64,000 bases of DNA from CAZYSK01 sp964649415 (GCA_964649415.1 CAZYSK010000002.1:1-64000), one strand, 5' to 3'; positions 43,548-52,487 are shown, numbered from the stretch's first letter. Notes: generated by a model not told the origin, from the sequence alone. Program-made: numbers and translations.

Positions 43548-43576
43548 TTGCGGAAAGGGTGCCTTTGTGGTACGAT
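43548..43576 (+). promoter_or_regulatory. Possible sigma70 promoter of the pilN/pilO-like pair
   Basis: TTGCGG (43548-43553), 17 bp, TACGAT (43571-43576), about 45 bp before the start codon. Confidence 0.5.
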
Positions 43577-43619
43577 AACCAAACCATTCGCCCGGAGAGC
43601 CTATCAGAGATGGTTCAAG

Positions 43620-45350
43620 ATGGCCTCACTAGACCCTTTTGACCCTGACAGCCTGGCAGCAGAGGCCCGGCAGCGCCAGTCGCAACGAGGCACGATTGTC
43701 CTGTGGCTGGTGGCTGCCAGTTTTCTCATCCTCCTCCTCCCTCTCTACCTCGTCTCCACCGCTGTTCGCGGTGATGCCGCGCGCCTGGATGCCGACATCC
43801 AGGCGGCCCAGCAGGCCCTAACCACCGCCAACACCCCAGAACCAGAGATCCAGGAGCTCATGAACGAGGTGGCCCAGGTCCAGGGGGCGATCAGTGACCT
43901 CGAGCGGGCGTACTCCGGCGTGGGCAGCGGCCACGTCGATTGGCCGGCAGTGATGGCGGCCATCGGGAACTACGACCCGTCCCAGCTCGGACTCACCTCC
44001 GTCACTCAGGCCGACAATCGGATCACCCTCAACGGGCGAGCCATCGACGACTCGGCTGTGATCGCCTACAGCCGCGCGCTCGAGGAATCAGATCTCTTCT
44101 CCCGCGTCGTCGTCCAATCCGTGTCCCTGATCGCCACGCCATTCGCCACGCCGGTGACTCAGACAGTAGAGCCATCGAGCACACCGATCACGCCCACCAC
44201 GCCTGTCTCGCCGACTGTGTCGCCGACTCCTACCCCCGACCCGGCCGACCCGTACGAGGTGGATGACTTCACGCCTCAACCCATCTTCCTGGGCCAGCCC
44301 CAACTGCACAGCTTCTACCCCATCTACGACGTGGACAGGGTCAAGTTCCTGGCCAAGGCGGGCCGCTACTACCGCATCTCCACCGCAGACCTGTCGCCGG
44401 GGGTAGACACGTTCCTGACCGTCATCGTGGGTGGAACCACCTACACCAACGACGATCGCGAGCCCGGCGTGCTAAGCTCCGAGGTCTTGTTCTACTCCAG
44501 CGCAGCCAGCGACGTAGAAACCATAGTCAAAGTGACGAACCGGGGAGAATACGGTCCCGACAGCCTGTACCAACTGACCGTCGAAGAGATCATCCCCACA
44601 CCGACGCCAACGATCACACCCTCACCGACGCCGACGCCCACACCCACACCAACGCCGACCATCACGCCCTCACCCACGCTCACGCCGGAGGACACACCAA
44701 CGTTTACCCCGGACCTGCGCGACGAGTACGAACCCGACGACGACACCCCCGCTCCTATCGCCCTGGGGGAGACGCAGAAACACAGCTTCTACCCCGACGA
44801 CGACAGGGACCTGCTCGAGTTCCTGGCCAAGGCGGGCCGCTATTACCGGGTCTCCACCCTGGGGCTTTCGCCCGGTGTAGACACGTTCCTGACCGTAAGC
44901 CTGGGAGACGTCACGTACACCAACGACGACCGGGAGCCAGGCGACCTGAGTTCCGAGATCGTGTTCCAGGTCTTGACCGCTAGCGACGTCAACGCGTTGG
45001 TCGAGGTGACCAACCGGAGGCAATACGGTCCCGACAAGTGGTATCAAATCAGCGTCCAAGAGATCATCCCCACGCCCACACCCACGCCTACACCTACAGC
45101 CACTCCCACATCCACTCCCCCGCCGACAGACACACCGTCGCCGACAGACACGCTGTCGGCCTCATCCCGGTCCCTGAGAGCACCCGGCGCGGCGTCGCCG
45201 CCCCTCCAGGCAGCCGCCGGGCGAGCGAGCGGCCTCGCGCACCCCTGGACCCGGGGGGAGAAACCGGGTTTCTTCCGAGAAACCGGGTTTCTCCAATCCA
45301 CGGCCGTCGAATTCGTGATCGTCTTGGAGCTCAAAACGGAATCGCCATGA
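43620..45350 (+). CDS. PilN-like protein fused to two PPC-type extracellular domains
   Basis: 576 residues from ATG 43620. TM at about 22-45; residues 50-190 follow PilN/fimbrial assembly: coiled coil, WPAVMAAIGNYDPSQLGLTS, ITLNGRAIDDSAVIAYSRAL, SDLFSRVVVQSVSLI. Two similar beta domains follow (about 205-320 and 375-485), each with DPYEVDD or DEYEPDD, FLAKAGRYYRIST, LSPGVDTFLTV and TYTNDDREPG, resembling bacterial pre-peptidase C-terminal domains. Linkers are repeats of PTPTPT. The last about 60 residues are derived from GGGTTTCT repeats and look accidental. PilN normally binds PilO, encoded next with ATGA overlap. A cell-surface, wall-binding role is inferred. Confidence 0.78.
   Translation: MASLDPFDPDSLAAEARQRQSQRGTIVLWLVAASFLILLLPLYLVSTAVRGDAARLDADIQAAQQALTTANTPEPEIQELMNEVAQVQGAISDLERAYSGVGSGHVDWPAVMAAIGNYDPSQLGLTSVTQADNRITLNGRAIDDSAVIAYSRALEESDLFSRVVVQSVSLIATPFATPVTQTVEPSSTPITPTTPVSPTVSPTPTPDPADPYEVDDFTPQPIFLGQPQLHSFYPIYDVDRVKFLAKAGRYYRISTADLSPGVDTFLTVIVGGTTYTNDDREPGVLSSEVLFYSSAASDVETIVKVTNRGEYGPDSLYQLTVEEIIPTPTPTITPSPTPTPTPTPTPTITPSPTLTPEDTPTFTPDLRDEYEPDDDTPAPIALGETQKHSFYPDDDRDLLEFLAKAGRYYRVSTLGLSPGVDTFLTVSLGDVTYTNDDREPGDLSSEIVFQVLTASDVNALVEVTNRRQYGPDKWYQISVQEIIPTPTPTPTPTATPTSTPPPTDTPSPTDTLSASSRSLRAPGAASPPLQAAAGRASGLAHPWTRGEKPGFFRETGFLQSTAVEFVIVLELKTESP
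45254..45296 (+). repeat. Palindromic repeat GAAACCGGGTTTCT, two copies
   Basis: GAGAAACCGGGTTTCTTCCG, then AGAAACCGGGTTTCTCC, two self-complementary units in tandem in the last codons of the PilN-like gene. Confidence 0.85.
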
Positions 45351-46816
45351 ACGACCTGAAGAATCGACTGGGCGACTTGCTGGGCGGTTTGAGAGAGCGC
45401 ATCCCATCCGATGTGAATCTCTCCCTCGTGCTGCCCGTCGTCGTCATGGTCGTGGCGCTGCTGGGGGACATCGTTTTCGCCAGGGCCACCATCCTGCCCC
45501 ACTGGCAGGCCAGGAACGAACTGGCAGCCAAACTGATCGAGGTCGAACAGCAGTTGCTGGAGGCGCAACAAGCCCAGCAGAAGGGACCCGACGACCTGCA
45601 GGCGGAGCTACAAGCCGCACAGGCCGAGCTGGAAAAGACGGCCCGCCGCTTCTTCAGCGAGTCACAGGCGGCCGAAATCCTGGACGGACTGTACCGATAT
45701 GCTGACGAGAGCAACGTGGAGATCGTCAATCTCCAGAGCCAGTCCGCTCCGGCGGAGGAGAGCGCCGGTGAGGAACAGCCTGCCGAAGAAGAAGGCAGCG
45801 CCGAGGGAAGCGAGGCAGAGCAAACACAAGACCAGAAGAAGGCGCTATACGACGTCAAGACGTTCCGACTCGAAGTGACAGGCTCCGTTCCCAATCTGAT
45901 CGGCTTCCTGTCCCGGATCAAGGAAGCGTCACTCAAGACATTCAAGATCAGCAACGTGAACATCGTCGAAGGCGAGGAATTCCAGCACGTGCTGACGATG
46001 GACGTCACGCTCTACACCTCTCCCTACTCGGCCGGGGCCGCCGGAGAGATCCCATCTGACGTTCTCCCGACGGTGACACCCATGGACCTGACCCAGTTGG
46101 AGAACGCGCTGGCGGTGGCCTGGGAAGCGGAGGACTGGAACCAGGCGATAACCGCCATCAACCAGATCCTGGCCGTCGACCCTGGCTACGAGGGTATGGT
46201 GGACAAGCTCTACCAGGCTCACGTCAACTACGGCTACCAATTCCTCGAGGCGGGAAACCAAAGCGAGGCGATCGCGCAGTTCAGCCGGGCGCTGGAGATC
46301 AAGCCAGGCGGAGAGGAAGCCACGGCCGGGCTCCAACTGGCTTCGGCCGCGCCGACCCCGACGTTGACCGCGAGGCAGCAACTGGAACAACGTCTGGACG
46401 AGGAGTGGACGGCCCAGAACTGGGAAGAGGTCATCCGCATCGTCGAGGAGATACTGGCCATCAGCCCGGGCGACAGCGTGATGACCGAGAAGCTCTACTC
46501 GGCCCACGTCAACCACGCGTACAAGCTCATCGAGCAGGGAAAGCTCGAGGAGGCGAAGCAGGAATTCAGCGCGGCTCTCGCCGTCGATCCAGACGGCGCA
46601 GCGGCCATACAGGGTCTGCAGCAACTGGCCGGTGGCACGTCGACCCCGGCTCCGACCTCGGGACCCCAGTACATCTCCTACGTGGTGCGCCAGGGCGACA
46701 CCTTGTTCTCCGTGGCCAGGCGCTATGGCGTCACCGTGGAGGCGATCATGACAGCCAATGGGTTGACCAGCTACAGCATCTACGCCGGACAGCAGTTGCG
46801 CATCCCCATTCCCTAG
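45347..46816 (+). CDS. PilO-like protein with TPR repeats and C-terminal LysM
   Basis: 489 residues. Short cytoplasmic segment, TM at about 26-46, coiled coil (about 55-105), a PilO-like ferredoxin fold (RFFSESQAAEILDGLYRYAD; FRLEVTGSVPNLIGFLSRI), an acidic insert (EESAGEEQPAEEEGSAEG), two about 100-residue TPR blocks (AVAWEAEDWNQAITAINQIL; WTAQNWEEVIRIVEEILAI) and a terminal LysM (VVRQGDTLFSVARRYGVTVE). PilO is a periplasmic alignment protein in type IV pili; LysM binds peptidoglycan. Here both occur in one chain, fitting an anchor that ties the archaellum base to the wall. No PilM or PilQ is seen. Confidence 0.82.
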   Translation: MNDLKNRLGDLLGGLRERIPSDVNLSLVLPVVVMVVALLGDIVFARATILPHWQARNELAAKLIEVEQQLLEAQQAQQKGPDDLQAELQAAQAELEKTARRFFSESQAAEILDGLYRYADESNVEIVNLQSQSAPAEESAGEEQPAEEEGSAEGSEAEQTQDQKKALYDVKTFRLEVTGSVPNLIGFLSRIKEASLKTFKISNVNIVEGEEFQHVLTMDVTLYTSPYSAGAAGEIPSDVLPTVTPMDLTQLENALAVAWEAEDWNQAITAINQILAVDPGYEGMVDKLYQAHVNYGYQFLEAGNQSEAIAQFSRALEIKPGGEEATAGLQLASAAPTPTLTARQQLEQRLDEEWTAQNWEEVIRIVEEILAISPGDSVMTEKLYSAHVNHAYKLIEQGKLEEAKQEFSAALAVDPDGAAAIQGLQQLAGGTSTPAPTSGPQYISYVVRQGDTLFSVARRYGVTVEAIMTANGLTSYSIYAGQQLRIPIP

Positions 46817-46835
46817 CCTTTGGGCCGCCCTGTGT

Positions 46836-46864
46836 TTGACAACGCCCCACCCCCGTGTTATACT
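46836..46864 (+). promoter_or_regulatory. sigma70 promoter of tRNA-Lys
   Basis: TTGACA (46836-46841), 17 bp, TATACT (46859-46864), ending 9 bp before the tRNA. Confidence 0.85.
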
Positions 46865-46873
46865 TGCCAGCGT

Positions 46874-46947
46874 GGGCCGTTAGCTCAGGCCGGCAGAGCA
46901 GGGGCCTTTTAAGCCTTTGGTCGTAGGTTCGAATCCTGCACGGCCCA
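46874..46947 (+). tRNA. tRNA-Lys (UUU)
   Basis: Cloverleaf: acceptor GGGCCGT with ACGGCCC plus discriminator A; D arm GCTC...GAGC; anticodon stem GGGGC/GCCTT with loop CTTTTAA (anticodon TTT); T arm GTAGG-TTCGAAT-CCTGC. No CCA encoded. A recombinase relic abuts its 3' end, as is usual when integrative elements use tRNA genes. Confidence 0.93.
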
Positions 46948-46949
46948 TT

Positions 46950-47230
46950 TCACTGTGTGGTTCTTGAACCACCAGGCAGCAAAGGGAGGATGGAGGTCCA
47001 GGTTGTGGATCTCTCCATCCCGGTTGACGTACAGGCGCTTGATCGCGATTTCGATCAGGCGCTTTTCGGCTTTGGGGTCCAGGCGGGGGTAGAGGCTGGG
47101 GGCGGCAGCCAGGAGAGCCAGAGCGCGGTCGCGGCCTTGAGGCAATATACCGCCAGCCGAAGCTGGATCACGGCTGTTGCCCGAGATGCCCTGGTTGAAA
47201 TCGAGCGCCGTCAGATATTCTGCAGAGTTT
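46950..47230 (-). pseudogene. Serine recombinase C-terminal relic at the tRNA-Lys gene
   Basis: On the minus strand the frame reads EYLTALDFNQGISGNSRDPA, RPRLDPKAEKR-like and YVNRDGEIHNLDLHPPFAAW, then runs into the tRNA as VQDSNLRP, the usual readthrough ending of recombinases inserted at tRNA genes. Only about 95 codons remain and a TGA precedes the block. It marks the left end of an integrated, now degraded element. Confidence 0.6.
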
Positions 47231-47232
47231 CC

Positions 47233-47625
47233 TCACGTGGCTGCGGGAAGGGTCGTCAGAAGGCAATTCATCGCACTGCTCAGACGGTGGCAATCAGGAT
47301 AGGCAACAAGCGATGGGGTGATGGCGGAGAATACGTCGGGCGGCCCGCCAACCCGACCGAATCGAGGAATCCCCTGGCCAATCCATTCTACAATGGCACC
47401 AAGCACAAGCCAGTTGGCTAATGTCGGAGCAATCGCGGAGGATGAAGGACGTGTCCAAGGTATAGGTGTGGTTGTGTATGTGGGAGAGGGTGTAGCGGTA
47501 TACAGCGGAGAGGGCTCAGGTACATATACCTGCAAAGGTATGCTCTTGAGCGGGTAAGTGGGAATCTGGTCAGTATCTCGATCAATCACAACTGGAGCAG
47601 GAATCTCTTGTAAGGAATAGTACAC
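47233..47625 (-). CDS. Doubtful small ORF, Pro/Thr-rich with one hydrophobic helix
   Basis: 130 residues at most from GTG 47625; includes a PTY/TTT-rich stretch and WLVLGAIVEWIGQGI. It is in frame with, and directly behind, the TAG of the next gene, so it could be the separated 3' part of that gene, or chance. No family recognised. Confidence 0.25.
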   Translation of the reverse strand: MYYSLQEIPAPVVIDRDTDQIPTYPLKSIPLQVYVPEPSPLYTATPSPTYTTTPIPWTRPSSSAIAPTLANWLVLGAIVEWIGQGIPRFGRVGGPPDVFSAITPSLVAYPDCHRLSSAMNCLLTTLPAAT

Positions 47626-47661
47626 TGAAGCTACTGGCGGTGAGGTGCTAGCTGGAGCTAC

Positions 47662-48582
47662 CTAGTCGGGCTTCTCGTCGTTCAGTTCAGGGTGTTGAGT
47701 CTCGACCGGCCTGCCCAGGTACTTTTTCCCGTACCAAGTCTCCACTATATTTGTCCATCTTTCCTCAAGCGACTTGTCCTCATTGTGGAGTACGAACTTT
47801 CCGGTTGCTTTCCAGAATATCTGTTGATCAAACCATTCTCGGGCGGTGAAGAATAGTGCACTGTTGTTTACACAAAAACCGGTATCTATCACCTCTTCGT
47901 GTATGTGGCTTGAGAGACCAAAGGCCAACTCTCCGCCAGTTCTTTCTGTGCTCTCGAAGATGAGAGTTCCAAAGCCAACAGATGCAGGGAAGGGGGGATA
48001 GAAGTGAAGTGTAACGTTTCTTAGATCGCTGAAGACATCTAGAGTTTCACGAACATACTTCAGATCTTCAGCAACTTGACTACACGGCCTGGTTTCGCCT
48101 TTTCTTGATACCGGTGGCAATCCAAACACCGCCCATACGGTTTTCACACTGCCAGTCCTAGCGTGTTGTGCAACCGCATGTAGCCACCGTTTCTTGCCCT
48201 CGGACTCTCTCCAAAGCCCTACAGGGGCAAAGATTCGCAATTTCTCCCACTGCTTGTTTTCTAAAGCTGCGATGCCGAAATCGAAAACCGCTTCTGGAGT
48301 TGGAAGGAGTTGCACGGTTGTCATTCTGGTAGCTTGATCCAAGAGACGGCTTACCTTGCTCAGTGCTTCCCGCTGTTCGTCCTCAGGACGCAATAGGAAG
48401 AACTGATTAACAACAAAGAAGATCAGTGCAACTCCCAGAAGCTCAGCGGATAGACTCAAGAGAAGATCGCTTAGGTGAGTTTCTACGGCTATAAAGGTCC
48501 CAACGAAGAACAAAATGATCGCCAATGCACCCACAAAGAGATATACAGCCCAACGAAAACGGTGAAGCTTTTTTTGGTCCAT
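47662..48582 (-). CDS. Two-TM protein of the island, unknown function
   Basis: 306 residues from ATG 48582 (GGGAG upstream). Two N-terminal helices (about 11-33 and 44-63) then a cytoplasmic domain with LRIFAPVGLWRESEGKKRWL, VWAVFGLPP and ALFFTAREWFDQQIFW. Similar layouts (short membrane anchor plus soluble domain) occur in defence effectors, but no motif proves it. Codon use is clearly more A/T-rich than in the flanking archaellum genes, in line with acquisition. The HEPN/DUF262 pair lies 305 bp upstream on the same strand. Confidence 0.7.
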   Translation of the reverse strand: MDQKKLHRFRWAVYLFVGALAIILFFVGTFIAVETHLSDLLLSLSAELLGVALIFFVVNQFFLLRPEDEQREALSKVSRLLDQATRMTTVQLLPTPEAVFDFGIAALENKQWEKLRIFAPVGLWRESEGKKRWLHAVAQHARTGSVKTVWAVFGLPPVSRKGETRPCSQVAEDLKYVRETLDVFSDLRNVTLHFYPPFPASVGFGTLIFESTERTGGELAFGLSSHIHEEVIDTGFCVNNSALFFTAREWFDQQIFWKATGKFVLHNEDKSLEERWTNIVETWYGKKYLGRPVETQHPELNDEKPD

Positions 48583-48887
48583 CTATTTCTCCCATTCTGA
48601 ACTGCGGCAAGAGCGCCGATTCAAGATTGTGTCACTGATGGCGCTCCTCCATCGGTGGTGATCTGGAAAGAAAATCGAACTGGTTGCCATCCAGCCGCAT
48701 AACGGCACGGGCATTACCCGCCGCCCGGCTGCGGGAAAACGTAAACGAAGCCCGGTACAACGCGCAGCGCTTAGCCGCGTCGCGCGCAGCGCAGGTAGAG
48801 TATACTGAAGGCGCGTGAGGCCGTCGATTTGCGCGCACGTAGCGCGGTCTGGTGCAGCTGTATTATGCACACGCTCTTTCTACAGAA
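48583..48887. other. Gap inside the island
   Basis: No supported gene. The minus strand has an Arg/Ala-rich open stretch (48632-48838) that is more GC-rich than its surroundings and looks like a fragment of another gene, unidentified. Confidence 0.4.
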
Positions 48888-49502
48888 CTACTCTGCAAGA
48901 ACTCGAACAACTCCCACAACATCGCTGAGAAGAAAATTGAAACGAGTCTGGCCTGCTGCATGTTGTCCGCGCAAGTAACCTGCCGGTCGCAGTTGATCCG
49001 GAGGTAGCGCTTTGCCATCAGTGAAAGTCTTTCGGAATGCCCTATGGGCAGAAAAACTCTCGTGAGCCAAGGCATTTCGAAGAGTCGTCAAGCAGTCAAA
49101 TGCTTTAATCTGTGCCTTGGTAAGATCAGTAAATGGTCTACCACGCGAGAAAAAGGCTTTAGCTCTTCTTAGTGTGTATCTCTCATACGGAAGCCAATCA
49201 ACATAAGAACGCTCCCCTCGCAGTATCGCATAGGCAACCTGGTCCGATTTGATGCTAGCCAGTGAACGAATTGCAGGATCACCACAAATGAAGCGCCCCA
49301 TCATCAGGCCCACAAAGAACTTCTCCATAGCTCGCTCGAGGTAAGCATGGAACAACAGAAAGCTGCCAGCGTAGACTCGCTCAATATCAACCCTAGGAAT
49401 GGCTCGCTGGGAAAACAAGCGTTCCATTCGCCTTACATGTAAGTTCATACCTCGTGCGTGGGAGGCTACTTCATCCGCCCACTCACTTGCTGGCCTAGAC
49501 AT
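48888..49502 (-). CDS. HEPN-domain protein (MAE_28990-like)
   Basis: 204 residues from ATG 49502. Helical; FHAYLERAMEKFFVGLMMG near residue 50-70 and LRNALAHES near 140, which contains the R-x4-H motif of HEPN RNases. The start overlaps the DUF262 gene by 8 bp. Small HEPN proteins of the MAE_28990 type are known to occur next to DUF262 proteins in defence or toxin-antitoxin settings. It would be an RNA-cleaving toxin or effector, controlled by its partner; that is inference. Confidence 0.7.
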   Translation of the reverse strand: MSRPASEWADEVASHARGMNLHVRRMERLFSQRAIPRVDIERVYAGSFLLFHAYLERAMEKFFVGLMMGRFICGDPAIRSLASIKSDQVAYAILRGERSYVDWLPYERYTLRRAKAFFSRGRPFTDLTKAQIKAFDCLTTLRNALAHESFSAHRAFRKTFTDGKALPPDQLRPAGYLRGQHAAGQTRFNFLLSDVVGVVRVLAE

Positions 49503-50562
49503 TGCACACTGACTTCAAATGCCGCAGTCTTGTCTTGCGACGACCAAGATCTGCTGATGCACGCTGCACGGCGTCCAAGACGTCTGCCGGTACATTTTCG
49601 CTTTGAAAGTCATCGCTAACCTTCAGCAGACAGTCTACCAACTCAGAGGAGGGTCTTCTTGCTCTCTTCTTCTCAAGGCTGCTACCTAAACCGTATATAT
49701 GATCGTAGAGGAACACAAAAAGCGTGAAGAAGTAGACTTTGCTGGTATAGACCGTGCCGTGAATTCTACTTCCCACAAGATTCTCTATGACTTCCATGAT
49801 GTGTCGAAAACGTCTTTCTACCTCCTCGACGCCTGGGAACTCCTCGTCGAATCTCTCATAGATGTTCTTAATCCTAGTCTGTGTCTTTCCTGTCAAACCA
49901 TCGACCATATTCATGACCAGGTCGCTAGTCATCTCCACCTCTTGCATACGGGAAATCTGATCATCCGTGAACACCCTCCATTGTCGCCATCTATCCAATT
50001 GCTCAAGGCCAAGTCTATACATTGCTGTCTTGAAGACCCCGAAGTACGTAGCATTTCGTAATTCCTGGTGATTAAGCTTCACCCCAGTAGCATTCAATCG
50101 AGCGAACATCTGTAGCACTTCACGGTCTTCGATGTTGATAGGGAGAATATGAGTACTCAACTCATAGCTCAATATCTGTTTCTTTAGATTGTCTGGTAGC
50201 TGATCAAAGCGCTTGCCAGCAGCCTTGGGATTATGAATTGCCTTCACTGTAAACCGATCTCGCCTTGGATCAAAATCCGTCAGCAGAGACTCATCAACAT
50301 AGGATAGGACAGTTCTGAGTCGTTGTTGACCATCGACTACCTCCCTGTAGGTCTGTTGTGTATCAAGATCAATCCTTTCCCGAATGTAGATGATGGGCGC
50401 AGGCAAACCACGAAGAACGGTGTCAATGAAATAGGACTTCGCATCCGGCCTCCAAACCGGGCGTCGCTGAAAGACTGGGCTCAGAACTAACGATCCTTCT
50501 CGTTGCCAGGAAACAAAGTCGGTCACTCGAAATTGTGTTTTTGTAATCTCCACGGCTCTCAT
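49495..50562 (-). CDS. DUF262-domain protein
   Basis: 355 residues from ATG 50562, which has AGGAGGAG at the right distance; the longer frame to 50637 lacks one. N-terminal DUF262 (ParB/sulfiredoxin-like nuclease fold) with SPVFQRRPVW, LRGLPAPIIYIRE and the diagnostic REVVDGQQRLRTV. The C-terminal half is helical (MVDGLTGKTQTRIKNIYERF). DUF262 proteins include GmrSD-type nucleases against modified DNA and various defence partners. No DUF1524 HNH domain is present here, so the HEPN partner may supply nuclease action. Confidence 0.88.
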   Translation of the reverse strand: MRAVEITKTQFRVTDFVSWQREGSLVLSPVFQRRPVWRPDAKSYFIDTVLRGLPAPIIYIRERIDLDTQQTYREVVDGQQRLRTVLSYVDESLLTDFDPRRDRFTVKAIHNPKAAGKRFDQLPDNLKKQILSYELSTHILPINIEDREVLQMFARLNATGVKLNHQELRNATYFGVFKTAMYRLGLEQLDRWRQWRVFTDDQISRMQEVEMTSDLVMNMVDGLTGKTQTRIKNIYERFDEEFPGVEEVERRFRHIMEVIENLVGSRIHGTVYTSKVYFFTLFVFLYDHIYGLGSSLEKKRARRPSSELVDCLLKVSDDFQSENVPADVLDAVQRASADLGRRKTRLRHLKSVCNV

Positions 50563-50845
50563 ATCTCCTCCTACAGTCGAGTTTGACTTATCAAAATCGG
50601 GCGTTTGGCGCACAACAGGGCTGTGGGGTAGCTCCACATCTAGTCTTGGTGGCGTCTACAGAGCAGTTTACACTCGTGAAACCCGACCATATAGCCAACT
50701 TTGCATGGGCGTGGCGCAATGGTTAAGTGTAGTCCTACCGGCGGCGGATAGACTACAGGTTCGACCGTATAGATGCCGGAGCGTGCCATAGGCTATCCAT
50801 GCAGCTGTTTTGCGGCCTGATCCGCTTGCAGGCCCGCGCCGCGGC
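50563..50845. other. Gap with tRNA-like fragment
   Basis: No gene. A hairpin TGTAGTC...GACTACA with GTGGCGCAATGG before and GGTTCGA after it (50707-50765) recalls a tRNA but lacks pairing acceptor and T stems. Confidence 0.35.
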
Positions 50846-51085
50846 TCACTCAATCGGCCACTGCGGAATCATCCCGTCAACCTTCTCCATCAAACGCAGC
50901 GTCTCCCTCAATGCCACCACGACCTTCTAGTAATACTCCTGTTCATCGTAGGACAGTACGCGGCCCTTGCGATCCTTGAGCCACTTGTGGAGCACCTGGT
51001 AGCCGCTGCCACGTTGTGGGGTGCATCTGCAATGCCTTCTTACTGGCTTCCCAGAGGATGTCGGCGATTGTGTATGTTGTGTCAG
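50846..51085 (-). pseudogene. Type ISP restriction-modification enzyme, C-terminal relic
   Basis: Minus-strand fragments read SGYQVLHKWLKDRKGRVLSY, DEQEYY, an in-frame TAG, KVVVALRETLRLMEKVDG and MIPQWPIE ending at TGA. This resembles the end of Type ISP enzymes (helicase-methylase-specificity single chains). A frameshift separates it from TIADILWEASKKALQ upstream. Only the last about 75 codons survive. Confidence 0.55.
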
Positions 51086-51795
51086 CTATAGATGATCCTC
51101 GACGTTGGTGACCTTCCATTGAGTGGATTCAGTCTCCGCGGTGTATTGAGAACAGAAAACCCGTTCCTTCAACCCGTTAGCTCGCTGTCGAATGCGGGAA
51201 CACTGAGGTTAGCCCCATTCTTTGGACCACGGATCGGCAAAAATAAGGTGATAACTTGCAGATTGGCCTGGGGAGAAAAGCTGACTCCCAGACAAATTGT
51301 AACATCGATCTCGCTGAAGGAAAACAGATGTTGGCTTGGCAACTCCAGTTGCTTGGCGGCTCAACCAGTTACTAGGCCGACGATTCTCCATCTAGCTCCC
51401 TGATTGGGAGGCTATCAAGCGCTTCTTCTGTATATCCATCCCCGTTGCCACTTCAGGCCGGCATACTGCCCGAACAACAACACAAAACGCCCACCTACAC
51501 GATGGTCGTGTGGGCGGGCTGTGTGTTCGTGCAATACCTACCTCCGAAGCGTTGCTGCTACCTGGGCTGGATTGGTTACACATTCATATTCTATTGCAAC
51601 TCTGCGCGGATGTCAAGGGGTGATGCAGTCTAGTCTGCTGCTCAACTCATCCAAACACAAGACCGCCCAACCTTGCAAGTCGAACCGGCTCGCGGTGCCT
51701 CATGGGGTAATGAGAATCATAGGCAATCCGGAGGGGGCACCTAGTAGACGGGGCTTTCGATCGCAGACAACCGAGGCGCTCAGTTGGCGCTGTGT
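51086..51795. other. Right end of the island, no supported gene
   Basis: Mixed-composition DNA with short frames in all phases and no recognisable product. No second copy of the tRNA-Lys 3' end was seen, so the right boundary is undefined. Confidence 0.4.
51484..51516 (-). terminator. Possible minus-strand terminator
   Basis: On the minus strand CGCCCAC...GTGGGCG (with an inner ACGA/TCGT pair) is followed by TTTTGTG. No gene that it would serve is visible. Confidence 0.35.
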
Positions 51796-51824
51796 TTGAG
51801 CGCTGCCCGTTTCCATGCTATAAT
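51796..51824 (+). promoter_or_regulatory. sigma70 promoter
   Basis: TTGAGC (51796-51801), 17 bp, TATAAT (51819-51824), about 145 bp upstream of the DUF456 gene. Confidence 0.7.
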
Positions 51825-51970
51825 GGCGACCAGCCAGGTGGATGAGCAGCATCATCTCGTCGCGGGTGATGCCGAGCTGCTCCAATCCCCAGGTGACGCT
51901 GATTTTTCCGGCCAAGAGCGGGTTTTGCCGAGGACACGCGCCGACTTTTTCTCTGCCAAAGGGGACTACA

Positions 51971-52483
51971 ATGGCTCTACCGATGTGGGTATTCTGGCTC
52001 GCCGTGGCGGCGATGGTCGTCGGGCTGGTCGGCGTCATCCTGCCCGTCATCCCGGGCGTTGGCTTCGTCTGGCTCGTTGTGCTGGCCTATGCCATCGCCG
52101 AGAAGTTCGCGACCATTGACCCCATCACGTTCACCGTCCTTACCATACTGGGTGCGATGGGTGTCAGCGCGGACATCTGGATGACTCAACTCGGGGCCAA
52201 GATCGGCGGGGCATCCATCTGGTCGCTGCTGGCCGGGCTGCTGCTGGGCACGATCGGGGCCATCCTTGGCCTGGTCTTCCTGGGCGTTGGCGCCGTGCCG
52301 GGCGCGGTCATCGGCGCTATTCTAGGCGTGTTCCTGGCCGAATGGTACCAGCGCAAGGACTGGCGGGAGGCGTTCAAGGCTGGCGGCGGTTGGTTGGTCG
52401 GCTGTACCCTCTCCGGTGGCGTGCAGTTGCTCATCGCGATTCTCATGATCCTCATATTTGCCTGGCAGGTGCTGAGGGGGTAG
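51971..52483 (+). CDS. DUF456 family membrane protein
   Basis: 170 residues from ATG 51971. Glycine-rich membrane helices (GVILPVIPGVGFVWLVVLAY; AKIGGASIWSLLAGLLLGTI; GAVPGAVIGAILGVFLAE), the repeated pattern of DUF456 (about 160 residues), whose function is not known. A strong promoter lies upstream, and a small membrane protein gene follows 4 bp later, so the two form an operon. Confidence 0.85.
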   Translation: MALPMWVFWLAVAAMVVGLVGVILPVIPGVGFVWLVVLAYAIAEKFATIDPITFTVLTILGAMGVSADIWMTQLGAKIGGASIWSLLAGLLLGTIGAILGLVFLGVGAVPGAVIGAILGVFLAEWYQRKDWREAFKAGGGWLVGCTLSGGVQLLIAILMILIFAWQVLRG

Positions 52484-52487
52484 ACCA

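Noticed and set aside
46957..47421. Plus-strand frame after the tRNA
   Set aside because: It is antisense to the recombinase relic and has no family resemblance.
50700..50790. tRNA-like sequence with GTGGCGCAATGG and GGTTCGA
   Set aside because: Acceptor and T stems do not pair and the anticodon arm is oversized; at most a decayed tRNA.
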